A DNA stretch of 64,000 nucleotides. Source: Poindextera sp963706385 (lineage in GTDB: Bacteria > Pseudomonadota > Alphaproteobacteria > Caulobacterales > Caulobacteraceae). Position numbers and translations under genes: made by a program. The notes beneath the pieces are model-generated. The model was not told the DNA's origin. It did no database searches and saw only the letters and a list, made by a program, of their open reading frames with translations. Within the stretch, counting starts at the first letter, position 1. The number at the start of each line of letters is the position of its first letter. The stretch covers positions 1,612,001 to 1,676,000 of the forward strand of contig OY970153.1 of NCBI GenBank assembly GCA_963706385.1, in the 5' to 3' direction. Of this stretch, positions 43,092-53,383 are shown piece after piece.

Positions 43092-43705
43092 TGGCGCGTT
43101 TCCCCCAGCCTCAGCTTATATTATGGCAACTTGCTCGCATCCAAAAGCGTGAACCATGGCAGCCGTGGAAACCCCACGGTAAAGGTTTCTGCCCCAAACC
43201 CGTCGTCATCACGCCATTCGACGCAGCCCTTCCGGTCAACGAATCTACCACCTCCCACGCCGCAGGCAGGCTCGGAGAGAGCCTTCGCCAAGCTCGCCGG
43301 TTGAGGAAGTTCACTCAACAGGGATTGGCGACGGCGGCGGGCATCGACATCGCCACGGTGCGCGGACTGGAAAGAGGAGTGGGCACGGTCGGATCGTTGC
43401 TCGCCGCGCTGGGCGTGTTGGAGCACCGCTTTCCCGAGCAGCCGTCCGGCTTTGAGTTGGGGGCATGGATCGCCAAGACGCGGAAGTCGGTTGGCTATTC
43501 CCAGCAGACATTTGCCCTGCGGATTGGGGTCAGCAAGCCCACCGTCATTCAGATCGAGCATGGGCGCGGAAACATCGGAAGCGTGCTGCGGGCGTTCGCA
43601 GCCTTGGGCCTGACGGCGGCTGTCGTGCCGCAAGCAGACCCGCTCCACGGCGCCCGCCTGATCCACGGGGAAGCAGGGACACACACGACTTTCCCGCCCG
43701 CCTAA
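43052..43705 (+). CDS. Transcriptional regulator with two tandem XRE-type HTH domains
   Basis: The open frame encodes 217 residues with two similar Cro/C1-type HTH units: LGESLRQARRLRKFTQQGLA (73-125 region) and LGAWIAKTRKSVGYSQQTFA (136-188 region). Each is followed by a second-helix core (IATVRGLERG and KPTVIQIEHG). The duplication is clear and may let one chain act like a dimer. The first 70 residues look non-conserved. The true start is uncertain: TTG 43052 or TTG 43091, with no good Shine-Dalgarno. It is an island gene next to the formaldehyde dehydrogenase gene. Confidence 0.65.
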   Translation: MPWGEANLKSGSTLARFPQPQLILWQLARIQKREPWQPWKPHGKGFCPKPVVITPFDAALPVNESTTSHAAGRLGESLRQARRLRKFTQQGLATAAGIDIATVRGLERGVGTVGSLLAALGVLEHRFPEQPSGFELGAWIAKTRKSVGYSQQTFALRIGVSKPTVIQIEHGRGNIGSVLRAFAALGLTAAVVPQADPLHGARLIHGEAGTHTTFPPA

Positions 43706-44811
43706 AACACCACCACGCTCCTGATGCTCTCGCCCTTGTGCATCAGGTCGAACGCCTCGTTGATCTTCTCCAGCGGCAGCACGTGGGTGATCATCGGGTC
43801 GATCTGGATCTTCCCGCCCATGTACCAATCGACGATCTTCGGCACGTCGGTGCGGCCCCGCGCGCCGCCGAAGGCGGTGCCGCGCCAGACCCGGCCGGTG
43901 ACCAGCTGGAACGGGCGGGTGGCGATCTCCTTGCCGGCCTCGGCCACCCCGATGATGATGCTCTCGCCCCAGCCGCGATGGCAGGCCTCCAGCGCCTGGC
44001 GCATCACCGTGACGTTGCCGGTGGCGTCGAAGGTGTAGTCCGCCCCGCCGCCGGTCAGTTCGACCAGATGGGCGACGAGATCGCCCGGCACGTCCTTGGG
44101 ATTGACGAAATGGGTCATGCCGAAGCGCGTCCCCCAGGCCTCGCGGTCCGGGTTGACGTCGACGCCGACGATCATGCCCGCGCCGACCAGCCTCAGCCCC
44201 TGGATCACGTTCAGGCCGATGCCGCCCAGGCCGAAGACGATGGCGTTGGCGCCCGGCTCGACCTTGGCGGTGTTGATCACCGCGCCCACGCCCGTGGTCA
44301 CCCCGCAGCCAATGTAGCAGATCTTGTCGAACGGCGCGTCGGGACGGACCTTGGCCACCGCGATCTCGGGCAGGACGGTGTGGTTGGCGAAGGTCGAGCA
44401 GCCCATGTAGTGGGCGACGCTGGCGCCCTTGTACGAAAACCGCGAGGTCCCGTCCGGCATCAGCCCCTTGCCTTGCGTGCCGCGGATGGCGGTGCACAGG
44501 TTGGTCTTGCGCGACAGGCAGGACTTACATTGCCGGCATTCCGGCGTGTAGAGCGGGATCACGTGGTCGCCCGGCGCCACGCTGGTCACGCCCGGGCCGA
44601 CCTCCAGCACCACGCCGGCGCCCTCGTGGCCGAGGATCGAGGGGAAGATGCCTTCCGAGTCCAGGCCCGAGAGGGTGTAGGCGTCGGTGTGGCAGACGCC
44701 GGTGGCCTTGATCTCGACCAGCACCTCGCCGGCGCGGGGGCCGTCCAGATCGACCTCGACGATCTCGAGCGGCTGGTTGGCGGCGAAGGCGACGGCGGCG
44801 CGGGTTTTCAT
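43702..44811 (-). CDS. frmA: S-(hydroxymethyl)glutathione dehydrogenase / class III alcohol dehydrogenase
   Basis: This zinc-dependent dehydrogenase has 369 residues. The catalytic zinc ligands are Cys40 (GVCHTD) and the GHEGAG motif (His62, Glu63). The structural zinc cysteines are 92, 95, 98 and 106. The cofactor loop is GLGGIGLNVIQG. The class III signature and length fit the glutathione-dependent formaldehyde dehydrogenase that detoxifies formaldehyde as its glutathione adduct. It is monocistronic, with its stop overlapping the convergent HTH gene by four bases. Confidence 0.93.
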   Translation of the reverse strand: MKTRAAVAFAANQPLEIVEVDLDGPRAGEVLVEIKATGVCHTDAYTLSGLDSEGIFPSILGHEGAGVVLEVGPGVTSVAPGDHVIPLYTPECRQCKSCLSRKTNLCTAIRGTQGKGLMPDGTSRFSYKGASVAHYMGCSTFANHTVLPEIAVAKVRPDAPFDKICYIGCGVTTGVGAVINTAKVEPGANAIVFGLGGIGLNVIQGLRLVGAGMIVGVDVNPDREAWGTRFGMTHFVNPKDVPGDLVAHLVELTGGGADYTFDATGNVTVMRQALEACHRGWGESIIIGVAEAGKEIATRPFQLVTGRVWRGTAFGGARGRTDVPKIVDWYMGGKIQIDPMITHVLPLEKINEAFDLMHKGESIRSVVVF

Positions 44812-44937
44812 GGATGGTCCTGTGGCGTCGATTCAGGTTGCGGATCGGCGATCGTTCTAACCTCGCCGCGCGGCGTGTTGTAGTGTCGGGCAAGAGATGT
44901 TTGAAGGCGTCTTGTCGCCAACCAACGGAGCTGGACC

Positions 44938-45267
44938 ATGAGCCAGGGGATCGCGAAACCGTGGGCGCTGATGCGCCACCACGCCGGGTGGGCGGACGTG
45001 TTCAATATCGAGAGCGAGACCGCCGACGCGGTGACCGGCTTCTATCCCGATCGCGAGACGGTGGGCCCGCACGTCACCTACAGCGCCCGCGCCGTGCTGG
45101 CGCGGTTTCCAACCCTGGAGTCCGCCCGGGCCGCGCGCGAGGGCGGCGTCGCCGAATGGCGCAAGCACGATGAGGCGGTGCAACAGGCCCAGGCCGCCCT
45201 GTCCGCCGCCGAGAAGACCCGCGAGGACGCCTGGGTCGCCTGGCTGCGGGCGGAAGGCGAGCGGTAG
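44938..45267 (+). CDS. Conserved hypothetical protein
   Basis: The product is 109 residues with no signal or membrane segment. MRHHAGWADVFNIESETADA and TVGPHVTYSARAVLARFPTLESAR suggest a small alpha/beta protein. The last 35 residues form a charged coiled-coil-like helix (AQAALSAAEKTREDAW). I do not recognise a family. It begins at ATG 44938 and its stop is 21 bases before the DUF4129 gene, so it may be the first gene of that operon. Confidence 0.6.
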   Translation: MSQGIAKPWALMRHHAGWADVFNIESETADAVTGFYPDRETVGPHVTYSARAVLARFPTLESARAAREGGVAEWRKHDEAVQQAQAALSAAEKTREDAWVAWLRAEGER

Positions 45268-45288
45268 GTCAGGCTGCGGGGCTCAGCG

Positions 45289-45885
45289 GTGCGCGACGCC
45301 CTGGCCCAGGCCCACGCCGAGCTGCTCGGGCAGCGCGACCTGCAGTTCGACTTCGCCGCCCTGACGCCGCCGCGTCCGCCCGACTGGCTCAAACCGCTGA
45401 TCCAACTCCTGACGGCGCTGGCGCCGCTGTTCAAATGGCTGTTCTGGATCGGCCTGGCGCTCGGCGTCGGGGCAATGCTTTTATTCCTCGGCCGCGAGTT
45501 GCTGGCCGCCCGCTTCCCATCCTGGCGGCGCAAGCCGAAGGCCACGAGCCCGCCCGAGTGGCGTCCCGCCGCCGCCCGCGCCCGCACCCTGCTGGAAGAC
45601 GCCGACCGGCTGGCCGCCGCCGGCCGCCACGGCGAGGCGGTGCGCCTGATCCTGCGGCGCGGCATCGAGGACATCGACGCGCGCTGGCCGGGCCAGGTGC
45701 GCCCGGCGCTGACCAGCCGCGACATCGCATCGCTGGCGATCCTGCCCGCCGCCGCCCGGAGCACTTTCGCCGGCATCGCCCAGGTGGTCGAGCACAGCCT
45801 GTTCGGCGGGCGGGCGGTGGATGCGGGCGAGTTCGCCGCCTGCCGCGAGGCCTATCAAGCCTTCGCCCTGCCGGAGCCGGCGTGA
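45289..45885 (+). CDS. DUF4129 domain protein
   Basis: The protein has 198 residues. One membrane segment (LFWIGLALGVGAMLLFLG) follows a proline-rich N-terminal part. The cytosolic C-terminal DUF4129 region has EAVRLILRRGIEDIDARWPG and LTSRDIASLAILP. Its role is unknown; DUF4129 occurs with MoxR/DUF58 systems in many bacteria. GTG 45289 is the start. The stop overlaps the next GTG (GTGA at 45882), so the genes are translationally coupled. Confidence 0.82.
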   Translation: MRDALAQAHAELLGQRDLQFDFAALTPPRPPDWLKPLIQLLTALAPLFKWLFWIGLALGVGAMLLFLGRELLAARFPSWRRKPKATSPPEWRPAAARARTLLEDADRLAAAGRHGEAVRLILRRGIEDIDARWPGQVRPALTSRDIASLAILPAAARSTFAGIAQVVEHSLFGGRAVDAGEFAACREAYQAFALPEPA

Positions 45886-47094
45886 GCGAGGCCGCCGCCC
45901 CGCGCGCCGGCGAGGGCGCCTTTTCGTTGCGGACGGTGATCGCCCTGCTGCTCGCCGGGACATTCGCCTTTTCCGCCCTGGTGGTGTTGTCGGCCTATGC
46001 GCCCGACCTGCGCGGCGGATCGGACGGCGGCGCCCACGCCCTGTCGCGCTCGGCGGTGGGGTTCGCCGGCCTGGAACGGCTGTTGAAAGCGATCGGCGAT
46101 CCGGTGGTGATCAGCCGCGATCCCCATGCGCGCGCCGATTCGACCAGTCTCTTGATCCTGACGCCCGGCGTCGACGTCGACAGCGGCGATCTCTACGACA
46201 TGACCACGGCCGGCCCGACCCTGGTGGTGCTGCCCAAATGGGCGGCGGCCCCCGATCCGGTCAATCCGGGCTGGGCGCTGAACGCGGGTCTGCTGCCCGC
46301 GGACGCGGTGACCAGGCGGCTGGCGACCCGGTTCGGCGAGATCAGGATCGCCCGCGACGACGGCGCGGCGCCCGCGCGGCTGACGGGCCTGCCCGGCGGC
46401 GCCCTGACCAGCGGCCCGATCGACCGGCTGCAGACGCTGAGCGGCGGCGATGGCCTCATCCCCCTGGTCAAGGACGCGCGCGGGCGCACGCTGCTGGCGG
46501 GAACCAAGGATAAGCGCGCCTTCGTCCTGTCCGATCCCGACCTTTTGAGCACCCAGGGGCTGAAGGACCTGGCCACCGCCCGGGTCGCGGTGAGCCTGGC
46601 GCACGCGCTGCGCAAGGGCGACGGGCCGATCCTGTTCGACGTCTCGCTGAACGGCTTCAAGCGCTCGCGCAGCCTGCTCAGGCTCGCCTTCCAGCCGCCG
46701 TTCCTGGGCGCCACCCTGTGCCTGGCGGCCGCCGCGCTGCTGATGGCGCTGAGGGCCCTGACCCGGTTCGGCGCCCCGCGCCGGGCGGGGCGCGCCATCG
46801 CGCTCGGCAAGCAGGCCCTGGCCGACAATTCGGCGGCCCTGATCCGGCTGGCGCGGCGCGAGCCGAGGATGGCCGGCCGCTATCTCGACCTGACCCGCGC
46901 GAGCGTCGCCAGGGCGCTGGGCGCGGGGCGGCTGAACGAAGCGGACCTGAACGCCCTGCTGGATCGCCAGGCCGAGCGCGTCGACGCCCGGCGCCGACTG
47001 GCCGGCCTGACCGCGGAAGCCGAAACCGTCAAGGACCGCGCGGGCCTGATGCGTCTGGCCCGCAACCTCTATCAATGGAGAATGGAGATGACCG

Positions 47095-47108
<14 letters not shown>
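45882..47108 (+). CDS. DUF4350 domain protein
   Basis: This 408-residue protein has a membrane segment near residues 18-40 (VIALLLAGTFAFSALVVLSA) and another near 275-295 (FLGATLCLAAAALLMALRAL). Between them lies the DUF4350 domain, with SLLILTPGVDVDSGDLYDM and GPTLVVLPKW. It is part of a MoxR/DUF58 operon found in many bacteria, probably an envelope assembly or quality-control system, with the biochemical role unknown. GTG 45882 starts within the DUF4129 stop. The stop overlaps the MoxR start by 14 bases. Confidence 0.82.
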
Positions 47109-48047
<939 letters not shown>

Positions 48048-48051
<4 letters not shown>

Positions 48052-49358
48052 TCTACCCGACCGCCCGCGCCATCGGCCTGGCGGCGATCGGCGCGCCGGC
48101 CGCGCTGCTGATCGGGCTGATCGCGCCCGGACTGTGGCTGATCGGGCCGGGCTGGATCGCTCTGGTCTTCGCCGCGGCGATGATCGACGCGGCCCTGGCC
48201 GCGGACCGTCGGCGAGCGGAACTCAGCCTGACCACGCCGGGGTCGCTGGCGATGGGCGGACGTGGCGAGGCCCTGGCCCAGGCCGCCTTCGCCGGCGCGG
48301 CGCCGGCGGCGGTGGAGTTCGCGCTCCAGGCCAACGCCAGGATCGAGGTCGAACCGGCCCGCCGGCGCGGCAAGACGGCCGAGCGGCTGGCCCGCGCCGG
48401 CTTTCGGCTGAAGCCGGTCCGCCGCGGCGCCGGCGAGTTGGAGCGGTTGTGGGCGCGCTGGCGCGGACCGTTGGGCCTGGTGTGGAAGCAGAAGATCGAG
48501 ACCCTGGAGCGGTCGCTGCCGGTGACCTTGAACATCGAGGCGGTGAAGGACGAGGCGCTGAGGCTCTATTCGCGCGACGCGGCGATGGGGCCGCGCATCC
48601 AGTTCGACCTGGGCGGCGGCTCGGAGTTCCATGCGCTCAGCGAGTTCCGCGCGGGCATGGACCGGCGGACCATCGACTGGAAGCAGTCCGCCCGCCATGG
48701 CGCGCTGCTCGCCCGCGAATTCCACCTGGAGCGCAACCATCCGATCATGCTGGTGGTCGACACCGGCCGGCTGATGTGCGAGCCGCTGGCCGGCCTGCCG
48801 CGCATCGACCATGCGCTGAACGCGGCGCTGATCCTGGCCTATGTCGGGCTGAAATCGGGCGATCGGGTCGGCCTGTTCGCCTTCGACGCCAAGCCCGGCG
48901 TGACCAGCGGCGCCCTGTCGGGGCCCGGCGCCTACGCCCTGATCCAGCGGCTGGCGGCCGAGATCGACTATTCCGCCGCCGAGACCAACTTCACCCTGGG
49001 CCTGACCCAGCTCGCCGGCGGCCTGCGGCGCCGCTCCCTGCTCGTGGTGTTCACCGATTTCGCCGACACCACCAGCGCCGAGCTGATGCTGGAGAACGTC
49101 GGCCGGCTGACCAGCCAGCACCTGGTGCTGTTCGTGGTGATGCGCGACGACGAACTGGAAGGGCTGACCCGCAAGGCGCCGGCCGAGGCCGAGGACGTCT
49201 CGCGCGCCGTGGTCGCCGCCGCCCTGCTGCGCGAGCGCGAGGTGGTGATCGAGCGGCTGCGCCGGATGGGCGTGCAGATCCTCGAGGCGCCGGCCGCGCG
49301 GATCGGCCCGCGGCTGTTGGCGCGCTATCTGGAGCTCAAGCGGCGGGAGCTTCTGTGA
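48048..49358 (+). CDS. DUF58 domain protein (VWA-like)
   Basis: This protein of 436 residues has two N-terminal membrane segments, then a long soluble part. The DUF58 signature R-x-I-D-W-K-Q-S-A-R (MDRRTIDWKQSARHGALLAREF) is followed by MLVVDTGRLM with a metal-ion-adhesion-like DTGR site. It partners MoxR in the same transcript. The role is unknown but likely a membrane-associated scaffold. The next gene begins 12 bases after its stop. Confidence 0.9.
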
Positions 49359-49370
49359 GCGGGGCCGGCC

Positions 49371-50378
49371 ATGGATGAGCTGCGGCTCAAGAGCTACCGC
49401 TTCCGCGCCGAGCGGGAGGCCGACTGGCGCCGGCTGGAGGCGCTGCTGGAGCGGGCCGAGGGGCGCGGCGCCGCGGCGCTGTCGGACGAGCAACTCCTGG
49501 CCGCGCCGGTGCTGTATCGCGCGGCCCTGTCCTCGCTTTCGCTGGCGCGGGCGACCTCGCTGGACCAGGGGCTGGTCGACTACCTCGAAAGCCTGTGCGC
49601 GCGGGCCTATTTCTTTGTCTACGGCGCGCGCTCGACGCTGATCGAGCGGCTGGGCCGGTTCTTCGCCCGCGACTGGCCGCGGGCGGTGCGGGCGCTGTGG
49701 CGCGAGACCCTGGTCAGCGCCGGCCTGACCGCGGCGGGCGCGATCGCGGCCTTCGTCCTGGCGATCCGGGACCCGGACTGGTTCGCCGCCTTCGTGCCGG
49801 CGGAGCTGGCCCAGGATCGCGGACCCGGCGCCTCGACCGCGGCCCTGCGCGCGACCCTGTTCAGCAACGGCGGCGGACACGGTCTTTCGACCTTCGCCAC
49901 CTATCTGTTCACCCACAACGCCAGCATCGCCCTGTTCGCCTTCGCGCTGGGTTTCGCGCTGTGCGCGCCGACGGCGCTGCTGGTCACCTACAACGGCTGC
50001 ATGTTGGGCGCGTTTGTCGCCCTGTTCGTCTCCCACGGCCTGGGCGTCGAGGCGGGCGGCTGGCTGATGATCCACGGGGTGACCGAGATGTTCGCCATCA
50101 CCCTGGCCGGCGCGGCGGGCTTCCGCATCGGCTCGGCGACGGCGTTTCCGGGCGATCGCACGCGGCTGGAGGCGGCCGCCGCGGCGGGCCGCCAGGCCGG
50201 GGTGGTGATGGCTGGGGTGCTGGTGATGCTGGTCTGCGCCGGGGCGCTGGAGGGGATCGGCCGCCAGTTGATCCAGTCGACCGGGGTCCGCTACGCCATC
50301 GCCGGCGCCGCGGCGATCCTGTGGCTGACCTATTTCTATCTGCCCAGAGCCAGAAGGTCCGATGATGGCCGTGACTGA
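49371..50378 (+). CDS. Stage II sporulation protein M (SpoIIM)-like membrane protein
   Basis: The protein has 335 residues. A soluble N-terminal domain of about 110 residues precedes several membrane helices. The SpoIIM core is LFTHNASIALFAFALGFA with a conserved GWLMIHGVTEMFAITLAGAA. In spore formers SpoIIM belongs to a peptidoglycan-remodelling complex; outside spore formers it travels with MoxR-DUF58-RDD genes, as here. Its end overlaps the RDD gene start by 17 bases. Confidence 0.87.
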   Translation: MDELRLKSYRFRAEREADWRRLEALLERAEGRGAAALSDEQLLAAPVLYRAALSSLSLARATSLDQGLVDYLESLCARAYFFVYGARSTLIERLGRFFARDWPRAVRALWRETLVSAGLTAAGAIAAFVLAIRDPDWFAAFVPAELAQDRGPGASTAALRATLFSNGGGHGLSTFATYLFTHNASIALFAFALGFALCAPTALLVTYNGCMLGAFVALFVSHGLGVEAGGWLMIHGVTEMFAITLAGAAGFRIGSATAFPGDRTRLEAAAAAGRQAGVVMAGVLVMLVCAGALEGIGRQLIQSTGVRYAIAGAAAILWLTYFYLPRARRSDDGRD

Positions 50379-51279
50379 CCCCGGGCAAGGGCCGCCGCTG
50401 GGCCAGATCGGCGCCGAGCCGGAAGATCGCCGCGCGCGCCGCGAGCTGATCACCCCCGAGGGGGTCGACCTCGACGTGCGTCTGGCCGACGCCAGCGAAC
50501 GGGCCGGCGCCTTTCTGATCGACTTCATGATCATGACGCTCGTCACGGCCGTCCTCGGCCTGATCATCATCCTGGCCTTCGTCGCCGGCGGCGGCGCGGC
50601 CAAGGGGCGCGGCGAGGTGATGGCCATCGCCCTGCTGCTGCTCGGGTTCCTGCTGCGCAACTTCTATTTCACGGCTTTCGAGCTCACGCCCGGAGCGGCG
50701 ACGCCGGGCAAGCGGCTGCTGGGCCTGAGAGTCGCGTCGCGGAACGGCGGACGGCTGACGGCCGATGCGATCTTCGCCCGCAACGCCATGCGCGAGCTGG
50801 AGGTCTATCTGCCGGCCAGCTTCCTGTTCACCCGGGCCCGCGACGTCGACGCCTGGATCGTGCTGCTGGCCCTCGCCTGGTGCGCGGTGTTCGTGTTGCT
50901 GCCCCTGTTCAATCGCGACAAGCTGCGCGCCGGCGACATCGTCGGCGGCACCTGGGTGCTCAAGGCGCCGCGCCGCAAGCTGCCGCCCGACATGGCGGTG
51001 AAGGCCCACGCCGCCGGCCAGGGGATCGTCTTCACCCGGCGCGAACTCGACGCCTACGGGGTCAAGGAATTGCAGGTGCTCGAGGCGGTGCTGCGCCGCT
51101 ATGAGCCGCGGGCCCTTGCCGCCGTGGCCGAACGGATTCGCAAGAAAATCGGCCGGGCGGCCGATCCCCTGGTCAGCGACGGCGCCTTCCTGGACGCTTA
51201 CTACGTCGCGCTGCGCGGGCGGCTGGAGCACCGACTGCTGTTCGGCCGGCGCCGGCGCGACAAGTTCGACACGGCCTGA
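50362..51279 (+). CDS. RDD family membrane protein
   Basis: The product has 305 residues. The RDD motif is in VRLADASERAGAFLIDFMIM; two more helices follow, and GAATPGKRLLGLRV closes the domain. The C-terminal 100 residues are soluble and charged (Arg/Lys-rich). Some RDD proteins transport sodium, others have unknown roles. It ends the MoxR-DUF58-SpoIIM operon. ATG 50362 and ATG 50365 are adjacent; either may be used. Confidence 0.88.
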   Translation: MMAVTDPGQGPPLGQIGAEPEDRRARRELITPEGVDLDVRLADASERAGAFLIDFMIMTLVTAVLGLIIILAFVAGGGAAKGRGEVMAIALLLLGFLLRNFYFTAFELTPGAATPGKRLLGLRVASRNGGRLTADAIFARNAMRELEVYLPASFLFTRARDVDAWIVLLALAWCAVFVLLPLFNRDKLRAGDIVGGTWVLKAPRRKLPPDMAVKAHAAGQGIVFTRRELDAYGVKELQVLEAVLRRYEPRALAAVAERIRKKIGRAADPLVSDGAFLDAYYVALRGRLEHRLLFGRRRRDKFDTA

Positions 51280-51305
51280 AACGCGGCGCCTTCGATCACG
51301 GCGAA

Positions 51306-52109
51306 CTAGTCGAACACCGCCGCCAGCGCCTCGGGCCCCACGCCTTCGCGGCTCACGCGCAGCTCGTAGTAGATCGCCGCGATCCCGGCCGAAGCCAGCA
51401 CCGACACGACGACGCCCAGAGCGGCGCCGATGGGCAGCTGATGGAGCAGCATCGCCCGCGGGGTCGCGGCGGCGAAAGCCGCGCCGGCCAGATTGATGAT
51501 CACCTGCTGGACGATCGAGATCACGATGAAATAGAGCAGCAAAAGACCGAAGATCGGCCAGCGGCGTCCGCGGGTCAGGTCCGCGCTGCGGCTGAAGGCG
51601 CCGAACACCCCGGTCCGCTCCACCACCAGCGCCGGCGCCGCGGCGATCCAGGCGACCCCCATCATGACCCCCGGGACGAAGAACAGCACGAACCCCACGA
51701 CCAGAGCCGGGATCATCAGCAGCATCAGGCCGATCAGCGGAAGACAGCGCCGCAGACCCGCCCCCAGGCAGTCGCCGAAGCTGGCGGCCCGGCCGTTCAG
51801 ATAGGATGCGGTTCCATAGATGATCGCACCCTGCAGGACGGCATTGGCGATGAGGCCGATCAGCCCGCCGGCGAACGTCAAAGTCACGCCCTGGCCCAGG
51901 CCGCGCAGGTCGGGCGCGCCCGTCCCGCTCATCGTCATCACCTTGCCCAGCAAGCCCACCAGCCCAATGGTCGACACCAGCGCCGGCGCGCCAGCCAGCA
52001 ACAACGCCAGGATCGCGAAGCTCGCCGCATTGTAACGGATGGCGCCGATGGCGTGCTGGATCACGCGGGCCAGATCAAACCGGTCTTGAGGTCCCGTTGT
52101 GTTCGTCAT
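51306..52109 (-). CDS. Integral membrane protein, YciC/glycerophosphodiester-phosphodiesterase-membrane-domain-like
   Basis: The protein is 267 residues with about six hydrophobic helices, including GLMLLMIPALVVGFVLFFVP and VVSVLASAGIAAIYYEL. Short polar N- and C-termini and a central FSRSADLTRGRRWPIFGLLL resemble YciC-like and GDPD-membrane-domain proteins. No catalytic motif is visible. It converges on the RDD gene. ATG 52109 has GGGAGAAA upstream; the longer frame from 52163 lacks this. The assignment to a named family is tentative. Confidence 0.7.
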   Translation of the reverse strand: MTNTTGPQDRFDLARVIQHAIGAIRYNAASFAILALLLAGAPALVSTIGLVGLLGKVMTMSGTGAPDLRGLGQGVTLTFAGGLIGLIANAVLQGAIIYGTASYLNGRAASFGDCLGAGLRRCLPLIGLMLLMIPALVVGFVLFFVPGVMMGVAWIAAAPALVVERTGVFGAFSRSADLTRGRRWPIFGLLLLYFIVISIVQQVIINLAGAAFAAATPRAMLLHQLPIGAALGVVVSVLASAGIAAIYYELRVSREGVGPEALAAVFD

Positions 52110-52439
52110 CCGTTTCTCCCGGCGCCGGCGCCATTTCATGCACGCGTGAGCGCCAGAGTCCACGCCAAGCTGAAACGGCCTTGGCCCAGACGGAATACCG
52201 CCTCACGCGTCAGCTAACCAGTCACCAATGAGCTACCCCGCTCGACAAAATCGATGGAACGACAGAAATTTCTAACTTAAGATCTGCTTTACTTATGTTA
52301 ACGCAATATTTGTCTTAAGTGAGTTGTTATAGTTTATCGATATTTACTTTGAGCATTAACGACAACGAAAGAGGCGCCGGGGGAAAAGACGGACCGAACG
52401 CGGCATGCTCCGCCGGTTCGCCAAAGTCCTGGGGACGTC
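52110..52439. promoter_or_regulatory. AT-rich intergenic region upstream of cpaB
   Basis: These 330 bases between the divergent membrane-protein and cpaB genes hold no supported gene. From about 52245 to 52370 the sequence is strikingly AT-rich for the window. ACTTAAGA (52275-52282) and TCTTAAGT (52313-52320) form an inverted pair 38 bases apart, and a GTTAAC palindrome lies between them. The promoter and regulator sites of the pilus cluster are expected here. A flp-type pilin gene, which often sits at this position, is not seen. Confidence 0.5.
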
Positions 52440-53360
52440 ATGCGGCTAGCCACTATCATCTCTCTGGGCGCCTCGACCGCCCTCGGTGTCGGCGCTCTGA
52501 TCGTGGCGCGACTCTGGATGCCGAGCCACACCGCCAGCGCCCAGGCGCCGGCTTCGCCCGCGGTCCAAGGCGTGCCCGTCGTCGTCGCGGCCCAACCAAT
52601 TCCGTATGGGGTCAAGCTCGAAGCCAAATACCTCGCCGTCGCCAAGCTGCCGCCGAACGCCGCCCCGACCGGCGCCTTCGCTTCGGTCAGCCAGCTTCTC
52701 TCCCAGCAAGGCGGCCCGCCCACCGCGCTGGTGCCGATGCAGGCGCAGGAGCCGGTGCTGGCGTCCAAGCTGACCGGCGTCGGCGAGCGCGCCACCGTGG
52801 CGGCGCTGATCACCCCCGGCATGCGCGCCTACGCCATCGCGATCACCGAAGTGTCCGGCGCCGGTGGCCATGTGATGCCGGGCGACCGGGTCGATGTGGT
52901 GCTGACCCGCGACGCCAGCGGGACCGGCGCGGCGCAACACAAGCTGGTGTCCAGCGTGGTGGTGCAGAATCTGCGGGTGCTGGGCGTCGACCAGAACGCC
53001 AATCCGACCACCGCCACGCCCGTCGTGGCCCGATCCGCGACCCTTGAGGTTTCCGTGCAGGACGCCGAGCGCCTGGCGCTGGCCGCCCAGGCCGGCAGCC
53101 TCTCGCTGGCCCTGCGCAAGACCGGATCGGTGGAGATCGAGCCGGCGCGAGCGATCCAGGTCTCGGACCTGGGCCCAGGTAGTCCGGCGGGCGCCTCGGA
53201 CCTGCGTGGCGCGAGCAGCGGGACGAGCCACCATCGCGGCGCCGCACGCGCGTCCGCCGCCAAGCCGAAGGGCGAGGCGCCCTCGGTGACCATCATCAAC
53301 GGCGACGCCGTCGCCAAGGTCAGGGTGCCCGCCGACGGCGCCGCGGCCGGTTTCCTTTGA
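52440..53360 (+). CDS. cpaB: Flp pilus assembly protein CpaB/RcpC
   Basis: The 306-residue protein starts with an N-terminal membrane anchor (IISLGASTALGVGALIVARL). An SAF-like domain carries VPVVVAAQPIPYGVKLEAKY, then TPGMRAYAIAITEVSGAGGH and PGDRVDVVL. CpaB is a periplasmic part of the Flp/Tad pilus machine that works with the secretin. The C-terminal tail is His/Ala-rich and poorly ordered. ATG 52440 has only a weak GGGGA upstream. It is the first gene of the cpaB-cpaC-cpaE-cpaF-tadB-tadC run. Confidence 0.9.
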   Translation: MRLATIISLGASTALGVGALIVARLWMPSHTASAQAPASPAVQGVPVVVAAQPIPYGVKLEAKYLAVAKLPPNAAPTGAFASVSQLLSQQGGPPTALVPMQAQEPVLASKLTGVGERATVAALITPGMRAYAIAITEVSGAGGHVMPGDRVDVVLTRDASGTGAAQHKLVSSVVVQNLRVLGVDQNANPTTATPVVARSATLEVSVQDAERLALAAQAGSLSLALRKTGSVEIEPARAIQVSDLGPGSPAGASDLRGASSGTSHHRGAARASAAKPKGEAPSVTIINGDAVAKVRVPADGAAAGFL

Positions 53361-53383
53361 GCGCCCAGTTGGAGACAACGACA

